Positions 20,338 to 30,962 of a stretch of DNA of 46,117 nucleotides are shown here, one piece after another. The stretch is from Vibrio injensis (lineage in GTDB: Bacteria > Pseudomonadota > Gammaproteobacteria > Enterobacterales > Vibrionaceae), in contig NZ_BDJF01000029.1 in the NCBI RefSeq assembly GCF_001895205.1, forward strand, positions 1 to 46,117. The letters are read 5' to 3'. Every line of letters begins with the position of its first letter. Position 1 is the stretch's first letter. Under the pieces are notes generated by a model. That model ran no database searches. It was not told the origin of the DNA and saw only the letters and a program-made list of their open reading frames with translations. A program made the translations under genes and the position numbers.

Positions 20338-20883
20338 TCAGATTTTAAAAACGTGAGATCGATAAAATTTCAGTTCTGCGATGGATTCGCGAATATCGTC
20401 TAAGGCAAGATGAGTTCCTTGTTTACTGAATCCGGCAGCAATGTCTGGCTGCCAACGGCGAGTAAGTTCTTTAATCGTACTCACATCAATACAACGATAA
20501 TGGAAATACACTTCTAGATCTGGCATATGTCGATAAAGAAAACGTCGGTCCTGACCAACACTATTACCACAAATCGGTGAGGCACCAGAAGGCACCCAGT
20601 GTTTTAGGAAATCAATCGTCTGTTCTATTGCTTGAGCTTCATTGATTGCACTATGACGAACCCGTTCGACCAAACCGCTATTAGTGTGCGTACGAGTGCA
20701 CCACTCATCCATTTTCTGTAACTCAGTATCCGATTGATGGATAGCTAATACAGGGCCTTCTGCCAATATATTGAGTTGACTATCGGTAACAATAGTTGCA
20801 ATTTCGATGATCTTATGGACATCAGGGTCTAACCCGGTCATCTCCAGATCAATCCAAATCAAGTTTTGATCACTAAAAGACAT
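20338..20883 (-). CDS. orn: Oligoribonuclease Orn
   Basis: Orn degrades 2-5-mer RNAs, including pGpG from cyclic-di-GMP turnover. The 181-residue product has the DEDD exonuclease motifs: Asp12 and Glu14 in [10 protein letters not shown], the middle Asp in [12 protein letters not shown], and [11 protein letters not shown] with the final His and Asp. It is divergent from rsgA and in the same direction as the tRNA array. Confidence 0.97.
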   Translation of the reverse strand: MSFSDQNLIWIDLEMTGLDPDVHKIIEIATIVTDSQLNILAEGPVLAIHQSDTELQKMDEWCTRTHTNSGLVERVRHSAINEAQAIEQTIDFLKHWVPSGASPICGNSVGQDRRFLYRHMPDLEVYFHYRCIDVSTIKELTRRWQPDIAAGFSKQGTHLALDDIRESIAELKFYRSHVFKI

Positions 20884-21023
20884 ATAATTAAGTGCCTATA
20901 GGGGTTTGCCAATAAAAAAGGTACTATAACCTAAATTCCCCTCACCAAGATACCGCCGTGCAGCGCGCAGTGATAAATTGAGTGGGGCACCGTACTAAGT
21001 TAAAAAACTTAAAGTGAAAAACT

Positions 21024-22088
21024 GTGACAAAGAAAAAAAAACTCACTAAAGGTCAAGTGCGCCGAGTTAGAAATAATCAGCACCGCAAGTTAAAACAAGA
21101 AGAGTCCGTACAATGGGACGAATCGATGCTGGAAAATGCTAAGTCTGGTCTAGTGATCACACGATTTGGTCAACATGCGGATATTGAAGATCCCGACACC
21201 AAGATCATTCATCGATGTAATTTACGTCGAGGGATCGAGAGTTTAGTGTGCGGAGATCAGGTAATTTGGCGCCCCGGCGTAGAAACGCTAGCTGGAATTT
21301 CAGGCGTAGTCGAAGCCGTAGAACCTCGCAGTTCGGTTCTGACTCGCCCAGATTATTATGACGGTCTAAAACCCGTCGCCGCTAATGTTGAACAAATGAT
21401 CATTGTCTCTTCTGTCTTACCTGAGTTATCGCTAAATATCATTGATCGTTATTTGATTGCTGCAGAAACTCTATCGATAGCTCCGGTCATCGTTCTCAAT
21501 AAAGTTGATTTGCTCAGTGAGGCGCAGCGGACAGATTATCAACAACAACTGGCGGCTTACCAAGATATTGGCTATGACGTTATTTTTGTCAGTAAAGAAA
21601 GTAGCGAAAATATAGCATTATTGGAGAGCAAATTAAGTCATAAAATTAATATTTTTGTCGGTCAATCCGGTGTAGGTAAATCAAGCTTAGTCAATGCCTT
21701 GATGCCTCAACTCGGTATTATTGCCGAAGAAGGTAAAATCTCTGAGAACTCAGGGCTTGGACAGCATACGACTACCGCAGCTCGCTTATATCACATCCCA
21801 TCGGGTGGTGATTTGATTGACTCTCCGGGTATTCGTGAGTTTGGTTTATGGCACTTAGCCGCAGAGGAAGTGACCAAAGCCTATATAGAATTTCGTCCCT
21901 ATTTAGGTGGATGTAAATTTCGTGACTGTAAACATGGTGATGACCCAGGTTGTTTGCTAAGAGAAGCCGTCGAAAGCGGTAAAATCAGTGCACAACGCTT
22001 TGATAACTATCACCGTATTATTGAGAGCATGTCGGAAAATAAAGCCAATCGACAGTATTCTCGTAATAAAAAAGCCGACCAACAATAG
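21024..22088 (+). CDS. rsgA: RsgA, small-subunit maturation GTPase
   Basis: RsgA is a circularly permuted GTPase that checks late 30S assembly. In the 354-residue product an OB-fold is followed by the permuted GTPase motifs: NKVD comes first, then GQSGVGKSS and DSPGIREFG. The C-terminal zinc site is [16 protein letters not shown]. The basic N-terminus ([19 protein letters not shown]) fits rRNA binding. The start is GTG (21024), chosen by alignment with E. coli RsgA. It is followed by psd, as in E. coli. Confidence 0.97.
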   Translation: MTKKKKLTKGQVRRVRNNQHRKLKQEESVQWDESMLENAKSGLVITRFGQHADIEDPDTKIIHRCNLRRGIESLVCGDQVIWRPGVETLAGISGVVEAVEPRSSVLTRPDYYDGLKPVAANVEQMIIVSSVLPELSLNIIDRYLIAAETLSIAPVIVLNKVDLLSEAQRTDYQQQLAAYQDIGYDVIFVSKESSENIALLESKLSHKINIFVGQSGVGKSSLVNALMPQLGIIAEEGKISENSGLGQHTTTAARLYHIPSGGDLIDSPGIREFGLWHLAAEEVTKAYIEFRPYLGGCKFRDCKHGDDPGCLLREAVESGKISAQRFDNYHRIIESMSENKANRQYSRNKKADQQ

Positions 22089-22183
22089 AATGTCAACGAG
22101 TGAACAGAGTCTGATGACACGCTGATCATTTTTCAGTACCATTTCGCGCCAAAACAAAGATGATAGATTGGAAATAACATACG

Positions 22184-23041
22184 ATGGATAAATTTAAAGT
22201 TAGGCTGCAATATTGGCTGCCACAACATGCTTTAACCCGTTTAGTCGGTAAACTCGCGTCAGCGAAGGCAGGCAGTCTAACCACCGCCATCATTCGCTGG
22301 TTTATTAAACAATATAATGTCAACATGAGTGAAGCGTTACATTCCGATCCGAAGCACTTTGCGACATTTAATGAATTTTTTGTCCGTGAGTTAAAACCAG
22401 GCCTGCGCCCGGTAGTAGAAGACGAAACGACATTAGTTCACCCAGCAGATGCCTGCGTTAGTCAATTTGGTCCAATAACTGACGGACAATTAATTCAAGC
22501 AAAAGGTCATCATTACTCCGCTCAAGCTCTACTTGGCGGTGATGCTAAACTGGCTGAAGAGTTTCGTGATGGTGAGTTTGCCACTCTCTACCTATCACCA
22601 CGAGATTACCATCGAGTACATATGCCATGTGACGGTACATTGAAACAAATGATCTACGTGCCCGGCGATCTGTTTTCTGTTAATCCGCTAACAGCAGAAA
22701 ATGTCCCCAATTTGTTTGCCCGTAACGAACGCGTTGTCTGTATTTTTGATACCGAGTTTGGCCCACTGGCTCAAGTACTGGTCGGTGCAACCATTGTTGG
22801 CAGTATCGAGATGGTATGGGCAGGAACCATGACTCCGCCGCGCGGTAATACGGTGTATCGTTGGGATTACCCAGCCGAAGGTGTTAATGCTATCCATTTG
22901 AAAAAAGGCCAAGAAATGGGTCGATTTAAGTTAGGATCAACCGTTATTAATTTATTTGCGAAACAACAGATTCGCTTCGATAGTAGCATGCAATTAAATA
23001 CGCCAACGTTACTCGGATCTGCCTACGCCCATAAAGCCTAA
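22184..23041 (+). CDS. psd: Phosphatidylserine decarboxylase
   Basis: Psd makes phosphatidylethanolamine at the inner membrane. The proenzyme (285 residues) cleaves itself at the conserved LGST motif ([13 protein letters not shown] near the C-terminus), where Ser becomes the pyruvoyl group. Other family stretches present are [23 protein letters not shown], and [17 protein letters not shown] with its catalytic Asp-His region. It lacks most of the C-terminal extension of E. coli Psd (322 residues). Confidence 0.96.
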   Translation: MDKFKVRLQYWLPQHALTRLVGKLASAKAGSLTTAIIRWFIKQYNVNMSEALHSDPKHFATFNEFFVRELKPGLRPVVEDETTLVHPADACVSQFGPITDGQLIQAKGHHYSAQALLGGDAKLAEEFRDGEFATLYLSPRDYHRVHMPCDGTLKQMIYVPGDLFSVNPLTAENVPNLFARNERVVCIFDTEFGPLAQVLVGATIVGSIEMVWAGTMTPPRGNTVYRWDYPAEGVNAIHLKKGQEMGRFKLGSTVINLFAKQQIRFDSSMQLNTPTLLGSAYAHKA

Positions 23042-23083
23042 TCAAGTCCCGTCCCCTTTCCCAAACGCTTTACAATAAGTCTG

Positions 23084-23114
23084 AGCTCCATTCTTGCACA
23101 ATAAGAGTGGAGCT
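23084..23114. other. Stem-loop after psd
   Basis: Arms AGCTCCATTCTT and AAGAGTGGAGCT form a 12-bp stem with one G-U pair and a seven-base loop, 43 bases after psd. No T-tract follows, so it may be an RNA 3'-end stabiliser rather than a terminator. The rest of 23042-23249 holds nothing recognisable. Confidence 0.5.
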
Positions 23115-23249
23115 TATGCTGACGGTGAGCTTGATCTTTCTACTGACGAACTGTGTCTAAGCTAACAATTTTTCACTCGCCATTACGATCTTTTCATAGC
23201 AATGCTTTACCCTAGATAACATTCGGATATTTTTGCAAAGGACGCTCTT

Positions 23250-24665
23250 ATGTCAACGTTATCGACCGGGTTACTGACTCGGCTAGCGATCTGTTTTTTT
23301 ATTCCTGTCGGCGTACTCTTACTCCCCATCGACATCATTCCTATTGATGAATTAACGCTCGTTCAGCATCGCTTATTGGCCATTTTTTTACTTGCCGCCC
23401 TACTCTGGGTTTTAGAACCGGTCCCTGTTTTTGCTACTTCGATTCTGATCATTGCTCTATTATTAATTATGATTTCAGACAAAGGGTTACATTGGTTCCG
23501 CTCTCCGATTGAACAACATGAAGTGGGATATTTAATTCCTTACACCGACATTCTTGGCGCCTTTTCTTCACCGATCATCATTCTGTTTATGGGGGGATTC
23601 GCCTTAGCGATCGCAGCGTCGAAATACCAACTGGATAACAACTTAGCACGTGTATTACTACGTCCTTTTGGTCATCAGCCCAAATTTATTATGCTTGGAC
23701 TGATGCTCATCACCTCGGTATTCTCAATGTTTATGTCGAACACGGCGACGACAGTGATGATGTTAGCTCTGCTTGGTCCCATTGTCGCCTCAGCTCCAAA
23801 AGGTGAGCTGGGCATTAAAGCCTTAGTGTTATCCATTCCCATAGCTGCTAATACTGGGGGGATAGCAACACCAATAGGAACGCCTCCGAATGCGATAGCG
23901 CTACAATATTTAACGGGAGAAAATAGCATTGATTTTCTTTCTTGGATGATGATGGGCTTACCCTTTGTCATCGTTCAATTAACGATTGCTTGGTTTTTAT
24001 TGCAATATCTATTTCCCTCATCTCAGCAACAAATGACGTTAAAATTACAAGGAACCTTCCAACGATCTTGGCGAGCCATCGTTGTGTATATCACTTTTGC
24101 CACAACGATTTTACTGTGGATGAGTACCACTCTACATGGCATGAATACTTATGTTGTCTCAATTATTCCACTGGCCGTATTTACGCTAACAGGGATCATG
24201 GGCAAAGAAGAGCTTAAACAAATAAACTGGGATGTCCTTTGGTTAGTTGCAGGTGGCATTGCGATCGGTATTGGACTAGAGCATACCGGCCTTGCGGTTG
24301 CTTTGGCTCATGCCATTGATTATGAAAGCTTATCTCCGATGTTTATCGTCATTTCACTTTCAGTGGTCTGCTGGTTGATGGCAAACTTCATGTCTAATAC
24401 AGCAACAGCGAACTTGTTAATGCCAATTGCAGCAGCCATTGGTGTGTCTATGTCTAGTTTAACTGAAGTAGGCGGTCTACAAGGGTTATTAGTGGTCGTC
24501 GCGTTCTCGGCATCCTTGGGCATGATTCTTCCCGTCTCGACGCCACCCAACTCATTGGCTTATTCAACAGGCCTGATTGAAAGTAAAGATATGGCCAAAA
24601 CCGGACTAATTCTTGGATTGGTCGGATTATGTATTGTATACATCGCCACTTGGGCATTAAATTGA
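23250..24665 (+). CDS. DASS/SLC13-family sodium:anion symporter
   Basis: This is a 471-residue multi-pass membrane protein. The DASS signatures are present twice, as the fold predicts: FMSNTATTVMM (about residue 163) with TPIGTPPNAIAL, and FMSNTATANLLMP (about residue 380) with PVSTPPNSLAY. Such proteins use sodium to import di- or tricarboxylates or sulfate; sequence alone does not fix the substrate. AAAGGA precedes the ATG. It stands between psd and gpmI and is probably transcribed on its own. Confidence 0.9.
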   Translation: MSTLSTGLLTRLAICFFIPVGVLLLPIDIIPIDELTLVQHRLLAIFLLAALLWVLEPVPVFATSILIIALLLIMISDKGLHWFRSPIEQHEVGYLIPYTDILGAFSSPIIILFMGGFALAIAASKYQLDNNLARVLLRPFGHQPKFIMLGLMLITSVFSMFMSNTATTVMMLALLGPIVASAPKGELGIKALVLSIPIAANTGGIATPIGTPPNAIALQYLTGENSIDFLSWMMMGLPFVIVQLTIAWFLLQYLFPSSQQQMTLKLQGTFQRSWRAIVVYITFATTILLWMSTTLHGMNTYVVSIIPLAVFTLTGIMGKEELKQINWDVLWLVAGGIAIGIGLEHTGLAVALAHAIDYESLSPMFIVISLSVVCWLMANFMSNTATANLLMPIAAAIGVSMSSLTEVGGLQGLLVVVAFSASLGMILPVSTPPNSLAYSTGLIESKDMAKTGLILGLVGLCIVYIATWALN

Positions 24666-24857
24666 TGCAATGGGAGCGTAACGTCAACCGATGGCAGTAG
24701 TAAAACAACGAAGGTAACCAATGTTGATCCATAGACAACATTCTTCTTATTGATAGGGAGAATCATTGATCTTAACCTACTGCAAAGAGGAAAAAGTGTA
24801 GTAAAATTACGCTAGTTTTTTATTTCTCATTACCATGAATTTGACGAGGTTATAATT

Positions 24858-26390
24858 ATGTCTGCTAAGAAGCCAATGGCTCTAGTGATCCTTGACGGTT
24901 GGGGCTACCGTGAAGATAACGCCAGCAATGCGATCAACAATGCGCACACACCTGTACTTGATGGATTAATGGCAAATAATCCTCATACGCTTATTTCTGC
25001 CTCAGGCATGGATGTTGGCTTACCTGATGGTCAAATGGGAAACTCTGAGGTTGGTCATACCAATATCGGCGCTGGTCGTATCGTTTATCAAGACTTAACT
25101 CGAATCACAAAATCAATTGCTGATGGAGAATTCCAACACAACGAAGCGATTGTCAATGCGATTGATAAAGCGGTTGCTGAAGGTAAAGCGGTTCATCTCA
25201 TGGGATTGATGTCGCCAGGCGGTGTTCACTCTCACGAAGATCATATCTATGCCGCCGTGGAACTGGCAGCTGCTCGTGGTGCTGAAAAGATTTATCTCCA
25301 CTGCTTCCTTGATGGACGCGATACTCCGCCACGCAGTGCAGAAGGTTCACTGGCACGCTTCCAAGACCTCTTTAGCAAGCTCGGTAAAGGACGTATCGCT
25401 TCTCTGATTGGTCGTTATTATGCTATGGACCGTGATAATAACTGGGATCGCGTTGAGAAGGCTTACGATCTGCTTACTCAAGCAAAAGCAGAGTTCACTT
25501 ACGACTCTGCCGTCGCTGGTCTTACCGCGGCTTACGCACGTGAAGAAAACGATGAGTTCGTAAAAGCAACAGAAATCCGCAGTGCAGATCAAGAATCAGC
25601 AGCTATGCAAGACGGTGATGCGGTACTATTTTTGAACTATCGTGCTGACCGTGCTCGTGAAATTACTCGTACCTTTGTCGCCGATTTTGATGGCTTCACT
25701 CGTCAAGTATTCCCTAAAGTCAACTTCGTAATGCTAACGCAATACGCGGCAGACATTCCACTAGCAACAGCTTTTCCACCAGCGTCACTGGATAATACCT
25801 ATGGCGAATGGCTATCTAAAGCCGGTAAAACCCAACTGCGCATTTCCGAAACTGAGAAATACGCCCACGTGACTTTCTTCTTTAACGGTGGCGCAGAAAA
25901 CGAGTTTCCTGGTGAAGAGCGCCAGCTAGTCGCCTCTCCAAAAGTCGCGACTTACGATCTGCAGCCAGAAATGAGCTCTAAAGAACTCACGGATAAACTG
26001 GTTGCGGCAATCAAATCCGGTAAATACGATGCGATCGTTTGTAACTATCCAAATGGTGATATGGTCGGTCATACTGGTGTTTATGAAGCGGCGGTTAAAG
26101 CTTGTGAAGCGGTCGATGAATGTATTGGCCGAGTAGTTGAAGCAATTAAAGAAGTCGATGGTCAGTTGCTCATTACTGCAGACCACGGTAACGCTGAAAT
26201 GATGATTAACCCAGAAACCGGTGGCGTACATACCGCACATACCAGCTTACCCGTCCCACTGATTTATGTCGGTAATAAGTCAATTACTCTTAAAGAGGGA
26301 GGTAAACTGTCGGATCTCGCACCAACCATGTTGGCGCTAACTGACATGGAAATTCCTGCTGATATGTCAGGTAAAGTGCTTTATTCATAA
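24858..26390 (+). CDS. gpmI: 2,3-bisphosphoglycerate-independent phosphoglycerate mutase
   Basis: GpmI interconverts 3- and 2-phosphoglycerate in glycolysis using two Mn ions. The 510-residue product begins with the metal-binding [12 protein letters not shown] (Asp13) and has the phosphoserine loop [15 protein letters not shown] (Ser63). Later features are [36 protein letters not shown] and [14 protein letters not shown] lies upstream of the ATG. Confidence 0.97.
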   Translation: MSAKKPMALVILDGWGYREDNASNAINNAHTPVLDGLMANNPHTLISASGMDVGLPDGQMGNSEVGHTNIGAGRIVYQDLTRITKSIADGEFQHNEAIVNAIDKAVAEGKAVHLMGLMSPGGVHSHEDHIYAAVELAAARGAEKIYLHCFLDGRDTPPRSAEGSLARFQDLFSKLGKGRIASLIGRYYAMDRDNNWDRVEKAYDLLTQAKAEFTYDSAVAGLTAAYAREENDEFVKATEIRSADQESAAMQDGDAVLFLNYRADRAREITRTFVADFDGFTRQVFPKVNFVMLTQYAADIPLATAFPPASLDNTYGEWLSKAGKTQLRISETEKYAHVTFFFNGGAENEFPGEERQLVASPKVATYDLQPEMSSKELTDKLVAAIKSGKYDAIVCNYPNGDMVGHTGVYEAAVKACEAVDECIGRVVEAIKEVDGQLLITADHGNAEMMINPETGGVHTAHTSLPVPLIYVGNKSITLKEGGKLSDLAPTMLALTDMEIPADMSGKVLYS

Positions 26391-26424
26391 CGCTTATTCC
26401 TAATATACAATTTTTAACGCATTG

Positions 26425-26459
26425 ATCCCCTTAAATTCACCATTTAAGGGGATTTTTTA
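26425..26459 (+). terminator. gpmI intrinsic terminator
   Basis: Arms ATCCCCTTAAA (26425-26435) and TTTAAGGGGAT (26443-26453) form a perfect 11-bp stem followed by TTTTT on the plus strand. Confidence 0.9.
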
Positions 26460-26572
26460 TCGATGACTTTTACCTAACAATTTCTTACTTAGCATCACTA
26501 TCATCGTGAGTTGTCGCCAACGATGAATAGCTTTAGACTCAAACTACCGCTTCTCTCATCCATGATGTATTT

Positions 26573-27799
26573 ATGACCTTTTCTGAGCTTAACTTGGATT
26601 CTTCTCTACTTGGTGCCCTACCCGCTGAGTTACAGACTCCGACCACAATCCAACAGTTGGCGATTCCTGTTATTTTGTCTGGTCGTGATCTGCTCGCTCT
26701 CGCTCAAACGGGCAGCGGTAAAACCTTCGCTTATGGCTTACCGTTATTACAGAAAACACTCCCAACAACAGCCTACATTCAAACATTGATCATCGTCCCT
26801 ACTCGTGAACTGGCAAGCCAAGTCAGTCAACAACTTAGCTTGGTGGCAACACCGATGAACATTGATGTCTGCGCACTTTGTGGAGGTGTAGACCAACAAT
26901 CACAACAAGAACGATTGATACAAAACCCCCAGATCATCGTTGCTACGCCTGGACGATTATTGGATCTTATTGAGCAACAGATCATCAACCTATCATCGCT
27001 ACAATATCTGGTACTGGATGAGGCCGATCGACTATTAGAGATGGGATTTTGGCCCGATGTACAGCGGATCATTAACCATTTACCGACTCAAAAACAGACT
27101 CTGCTATTCTCTGCTACCTTATTGCCAGACCTTGAAGAGAAAGCTCTGCAACCATTAAAAGAGCCAATAAAAATTAGTGCTAGCCTACCTAATCAAACGG
27201 TGCCCGAGATTGATGAGCAACTGTACTTAGTCAATAAAGGCAGTAAGGCTCAAGTCTTGATTGGGTTACTCAAACAACATCATTGGCCTCAAGCCTTGGT
27301 CTTTATTAGCGCTCGAGACAATGCAGAGGCACTAGCTAAAAAGCTGCTTAAAGCGGGGATTCGTGTTGCTGCACTCCATGGCAATAAAGTTCAAACGGAA
27401 CGTGAACAAATCTTAGCTCAATTTAAACAACAGAAAATTGAGGTATTAATCGCAACCGATGTATTGGCAAGAGGCATTCATATTGAGCAACTTCCTGTCG
27501 TTATCAACTTTGATTTACCGCCAAGTCCGGCAGTGTATATTCACCGTGTTGGACGAACCGCACGGGCAGGTAAAGCCGGCCTTGCGATATCTTTAGTCTG
27601 CCATAATGAAAGTGTCACTCTCGATGCGATTCGCCAGCTCACTCAACGCCCCCTTGTGTTGCAGACGTTGGCCGATTTTCCCGTTACTGATCAACCCGCT
27701 ACTGCTGCGCCAAAACGTCAACCACGAGATAAGCAAGCCAATCGACGGAGTGCTCAAAAACGCAGTGTTAAACAGTTTCAATCAAAATCATCGCGCTAA
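26573..27799 (+). CDS. DEAD-box RNA helicase
   Basis: A 408-residue ATP-dependent RNA helicase with all core motifs: the Q motif (TPTTIQQLAIP), AQTGSGKT (44-51), PTRELA, TPGRLL, DEAD (149-152), SAT (180-182), ATDVLARGIH and HRVGRTARAG. A short basic, Gln/Arg-rich tail (about residues 370-408) is likely RNA-binding. It resembles the RhlE group, but I cannot assign a specific member. It has its own upstream region after the gpmI terminator and precedes envC; E. coli has no helicase between gpmI and envC. Confidence 0.92.
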   Translation: MTFSELNLDSSLLGALPAELQTPTTIQQLAIPVILSGRDLLALAQTGSGKTFAYGLPLLQKTLPTTAYIQTLIIVPTRELASQVSQQLSLVATPMNIDVCALCGGVDQQSQQERLIQNPQIIVATPGRLLDLIEQQIINLSSLQYLVLDEADRLLEMGFWPDVQRIINHLPTQKQTLLFSATLLPDLEEKALQPLKEPIKISASLPNQTVPEIDEQLYLVNKGSKAQVLIGLLKQHHWPQALVFISARDNAEALAKKLLKAGIRVAALHGNKVQTEREQILAQFKQQKIEVLIATDVLARGIHIEQLPVVINFDLPPSPAVYIHRVGRTARAGKAGLAISLVCHNESVTLDAIRQLTQRPLVLQTLADFPVTDQPATAAPKRQPRDKQANRRSAQKRSVKQFQSKSSR

Positions 27800-27931
27800 A
27801 CCAGCGTTCGTTAACAACAAATGAGCAGTATGACAAAAAACCGCACAAAGTTTACATTATGCTGCTCGCCTGATAGGTGACTTTGAGTATACTGAGCATT
27901 CAACAATTTTAATGGTAATGATTGCTCAAAC

Positions 27932-29056
27932 ATGACGTTGTCTATTTTAAAACTTGCTGTACGATTATTCTCGATATACTTAGCGATCACCATTTCATCG
28001 GGTGCGGCTCACGCCGCTTCGCCACAAGAGCTGTCTGGTGTCAAAAACGAAATCTCTCGTCAGCAGCAATCACTAAGTCAACGACAAAAAGAGCTGGATC
28101 AATTACAGCGTTCGCTCAGACAGCAAGAGCTGTCTATTTCTCAGCTAGAAAATCAAATTAAAAATACCCAGCGCGATTTAATGACCGCTAATGACAATCT
28201 CGCCAACATTCAAAAAAACCGACTTGAATTAGAACAGCAGCGCCAGCAACAGACCGAAAAGCTCACCCAACTGTTACAGACTTACTATGTGACTCAACGA
28301 GCACTGGCCAGCGGCGATCTCCTCAAAAGTGGCGTCGAGCAAGACAGAATTAGTCAGTATTATCAACATTTGGCCAAAGCGCGTACGGAAACCTTACGCA
28401 GTTTACAAACGACTCATCAAGCGCTCAACGAAAGTGAAAGACAACTGCAACGCGAGCGCGATCAAATTGCCGTCTTATTACAGCAGCAAACGGATAAACG
28501 CGATAAGTTAGCTAGTACTCAGGCAGAACGACGTAAGACCGTCAATACCATTCAGCAAAGTATCTCGGGTGATCAAGTTTATCTTGCCGAACTGCAACGC
28601 AATGAAACTCGCTTAAAAGCAGAAATCGCCAAAGCAGCCAAACGTAATGCGGTACCGATGGATGGGCTGACTCAGCAACGGGGTAAGCTACCTTGGCCAC
28701 TGCAAGGTAACGTGTTACATCAGTTTGGAGAGAAACAAACCGGTCAAGTCGATTGGAAAGGCATGGTGATCAGCGCCAATTATGGCCAAGCTGTCAAAGC
28801 AGTCTATCCAGGAACCGTTGTGTTTGCTGAATACTTACGTGGTTATGGATTAGTAATTTTACTCGATCACGGTAAAGGTGATATGACCTTGTACGGTTAT
28901 AACCAATCACTCATGAAAAAAGAGGGCGATAAGGTCGTCGCCGGGGACACACTGGCCTTAGCCGGTGATACAGGAGGACAATCTCGTCCCGCGTTGTACT
29001 TTGAAATTCGTCGTAATAGCCGGGCAGAAAACCCACGCCAATGGCTGACTCGCTAA
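27932..29056 (+). CDS. envC: EnvC, amidase activator (degenerate LytM domain)
   Basis: EnvC activates septal amidases in the periplasm. The 374-residue product has a signal peptide ending AAHA, a long Gln-rich coiled coil (about residues 28-240) and a C-terminal LytM/M23 domain. The zinc ligands of active M23 enzymes are missing: HLHFE is ALYFE and the YAHLS-type motif is YGYNQS. That fits an activator rather than a peptidase. It converges with the DHH gene 18 bases away. The likely partner AmiB is encoded at 14958-16685. Confidence 0.92.
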   Translation: MTLSILKLAVRLFSIYLAITISSGAAHAASPQELSGVKNEISRQQQSLSQRQKELDQLQRSLRQQELSISQLENQIKNTQRDLMTANDNLANIQKNRLELEQQRQQQTEKLTQLLQTYYVTQRALASGDLLKSGVEQDRISQYYQHLAKARTETLRSLQTTHQALNESERQLQRERDQIAVLLQQQTDKRDKLASTQAERRKTVNTIQQSISGDQVYLAELQRNETRLKAEIAKAAKRNAVPMDGLTQQRGKLPWPLQGNVLHQFGEKQTGQVDWKGMVISANYGQAVKAVYPGTVVFAEYLRGYGLVILLDHGKGDMTLYGYNQSLMKKEGDKVVAGDTLALAGDTGGQSRPALYFEIRRNSRAENPRQWLTR

Positions 29057-29074
29057 ACCAATCATGCGTGTCAA

Positions 29075-30040
29075 CTATAATGAAGATCGATAATAAATAT
29101 CAACCATCTCAATCAGTTGATTTAATTGCGACTTAACTAGACGATTTATGCCTCCCGCCGCTTCTCGCCCACCACCAGTAACAAACTGAGCACAAATAGC
29201 GCCTGCGCCTTGTTTATTCGCTAAAGGAGCACGCAACGACACAGTATAGCTTTCACTGTCGGCTTCAGTGAGCACCAAGTGGGCGTGATTCGGTTGCTGA
29301 TTAGCCAGTAGATTTCCTAATACTCCACTGACGCGATGTGAGGCCGGTTGATCGGGTAAAATAAACACTCGCAAAACCTGACTTTGATAATATGCCTTCA
29401 GATCTTGCACCTGCGCTATATCTTGTTGATAGGCTTGCTTGAGGCGATAGTAGGGAGAAAGCTGATCGTCGATGAGCATAAAAGGGCAAGGATAATGCAA
29501 TAAACTTCGCAGCAGTTCTGCGGGATGGAAATGCAGATCTTGTAACCTTTGCCCATAGCCGTTGTAATTGAGTAAAGTTCCGATTGATTGCAACTGGTTC
29601 GTTTGAGACGTCGTTAGTCCAGCTTGTGACGCAAGCTGATTGGCGGTCGCGATCAAATTATCACCATAAGCAGCGGCAATCGCCCAATGATGAAAACGGC
29701 CCGCCAGTAATCGATCAATGATCAAACCTGTACAAATATTGGCGTTTAAATCAATGTGAGTGGTTAAATTAGCGTGGTAAGGAACATCACCGGACTGATG
29801 ATGATCCGCATAAAACACTCTTGCCCCTTCGTTGAGAAGGCGCTGTAAATCAAGCGTATTCTTTGCCATCGAGATATCGAGCACGACCACAGAGTCACCG
29901 GGATTAACCGTTAGTTTTCTGAGTAACTGTATATCTCGCTTCACACCAGTCACTAGCTGACTTTCGATAGGCTCGGCTAAACGCAGTTGTAATAGCGCGA
30001 TGATGCCATCAGCATCACCATTAAAAACATCATAGTGCAT
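29075..30040 (-). CDS. DHH-family phosphoesterase
   Basis: A 321-residue protein with the DHH superfamily motifs: FNGDADG (6-12), VVVLDIS (52-57), ADHH (78-81) and a C-terminal DHHA1-type GGGREAAGG. Members cleave phosphodiester bonds in small nucleotides, oligonucleotides or cyclic dinucleotides with Mn, but the substrate is not evident here. There is no membrane, PAS or GGDEF domain, which sets it apart from GdpP. It follows a TetR gene in the same direction, 154 bases apart. Confidence 0.85.
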   Translation of the reverse strand: MHYDVFNGDADGIIALLQLRLAEPIESQLVTGVKRDIQLLRKLTVNPGDSVVVLDISMAKNTLDLQRLLNEGARVFYADHHQSGDVPYHANLTTHIDLNANICTGLIIDRLLAGRFHHWAIAAAYGDNLIATANQLASQAGLTTSQTNQLQSIGTLLNYNGYGQRLQDLHFHPAELLRSLLHYPCPFMLIDDQLSPYYRLKQAYQQDIAQVQDLKAYYQSQVLRVFILPDQPASHRVSGVLGNLLANQQPNHAHLVLTEADSESYTVSLRAPLANKQGAGAICAQFVTGGGREAAGGINRLVKSQLNQLIEMVDIYYRSSL

Positions 30041-30194
30041 GGTTATTTACACGAGGATCCATCGGACATAAGCACACTTTATCTAAATCGAACAATAATG
30101 GGTAAGATAAAAACGTTATATCTCCAAACTTATTACCCAGCGCATCGATAACAACCGCAAATGCCAACACCAGCTCATCACTATTCAGAGCATC
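30030..30194 (-). other. Open frame continuing in phase after the TetR stop codon
   Basis: After the TAG of the TetR gene, 54 codons follow in the same frame without a stop, ending in TGA at 30030-30032, which overlaps the DHH start. The reading includes ELVLAFAVVIDALGNKFGDI. No convincing start codon or Shine-Dalgarno was seen; GTG or TTG near 30170 are the options. It could be a small gene, a former C-terminal extension or chance. Confidence 0.2.
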
Positions 30195-30845
30195 CTAGCC
30201 AATGATGGTAGTAGCGTGCATGGCCCTGACACCTTCTTCCAACAGTTGCAATTGCTCTAATCCTTGTGCTGTTGCATTAGGTTTCATCACTGAGATAATT
30301 TGTAGCATCCCTTGATGGATAACATGCTCGGTAATGGACGCGTTAGCCGACATGGCAGATTGATACGCTAACCAGCTTGAAGCAATCAAATGCAAAGTCG
30401 TGACTAGCTTTTTCATCTCTTGTTCATCCATGGCCAAGAGCTGCATATCAATAAACACTTGCATAATGTTAATCAAATTCACTTGGAGTTTATCTTGAAC
30501 TTGAATATACGATTGATGCAGCTCAGGATCACGTTGCAAAATTTCGGGCAAATTGGCGTAGAAAAATCGATATTTCCACATCAAATTAAAAATAGAATCT
30601 AAATAATGTTTCAGCAGTGTTAAGCTTTCATATTGACCCTGCCAAGGACTAAAACGCTCAATAAGTTCTGCCGAGTACCAAGCAAAGATTTCACGCACAA
30701 TCTCTTGTTTATTGCGGAAATGATAATAGAGATTACCGGGGCTAATTTCGATATGAGCCGCAATATGGTTGGTGGTGATCGGTCTTTCACCATGCTCATT
30801 AAACAAAGTTAACGCAGCATGAATTATTCGGTCTCTGGTTTTCAT
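30195..30845 (-). CDS. TetR-family transcriptional regulator
   Basis: A 216-residue protein with a typical TetR N-terminal DNA-binding domain: RDRIIHAALTLFNEHGERPI, then the recognition helix region TTNHIAAHIEISPGNLYYHF and RNKQEIV. The C-terminal ligand domain is not recognisable to me. It is probably co-transcribed with the DHH phosphoesterase downstream, and may control it, itself or hemE nearby; this is inference. Confidence 0.9.
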   Translation of the reverse strand: MKTRDRIIHAALTLFNEHGERPITTNHIAAHIEISPGNLYYHFRNKQEIVREIFAWYSAELIERFSPWQGQYESLTLLKHYLDSIFNLMWKYRFFYANLPEILQRDPELHQSYIQVQDKLQVNLINIMQVFIDMQLLAMDEQEMKKLVTTLHLIASSWLAYQSAMSANASITEHVIHQGMLQIISVMKPNATAQGLEQLQLLEEGVRAMHATTIIG

Positions 30846-30887
30846 TGTCGAACCATAAGCTTAAGTGGTGAATTTATCTCAGTATAT

Positions 30888-30924
30888 ACCAAACAAAATA
30901 AAGAGGCAGACAGGGCCACCTCTT
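30888..30924 (-). terminator. Weak candidate terminator after hemE
   Basis: On the minus strand AAGAGG and CCTCTT (30919-30924 and 30901-30906) form a six-pair stem with a 12-base loop, followed by a T-rich stretch (TATTTTGTTT). Confidence 0.35.
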
Positions 30925-30962
30925 CGCGATTCAAATGAAAGCAGGCTCAATACTGAATATTT

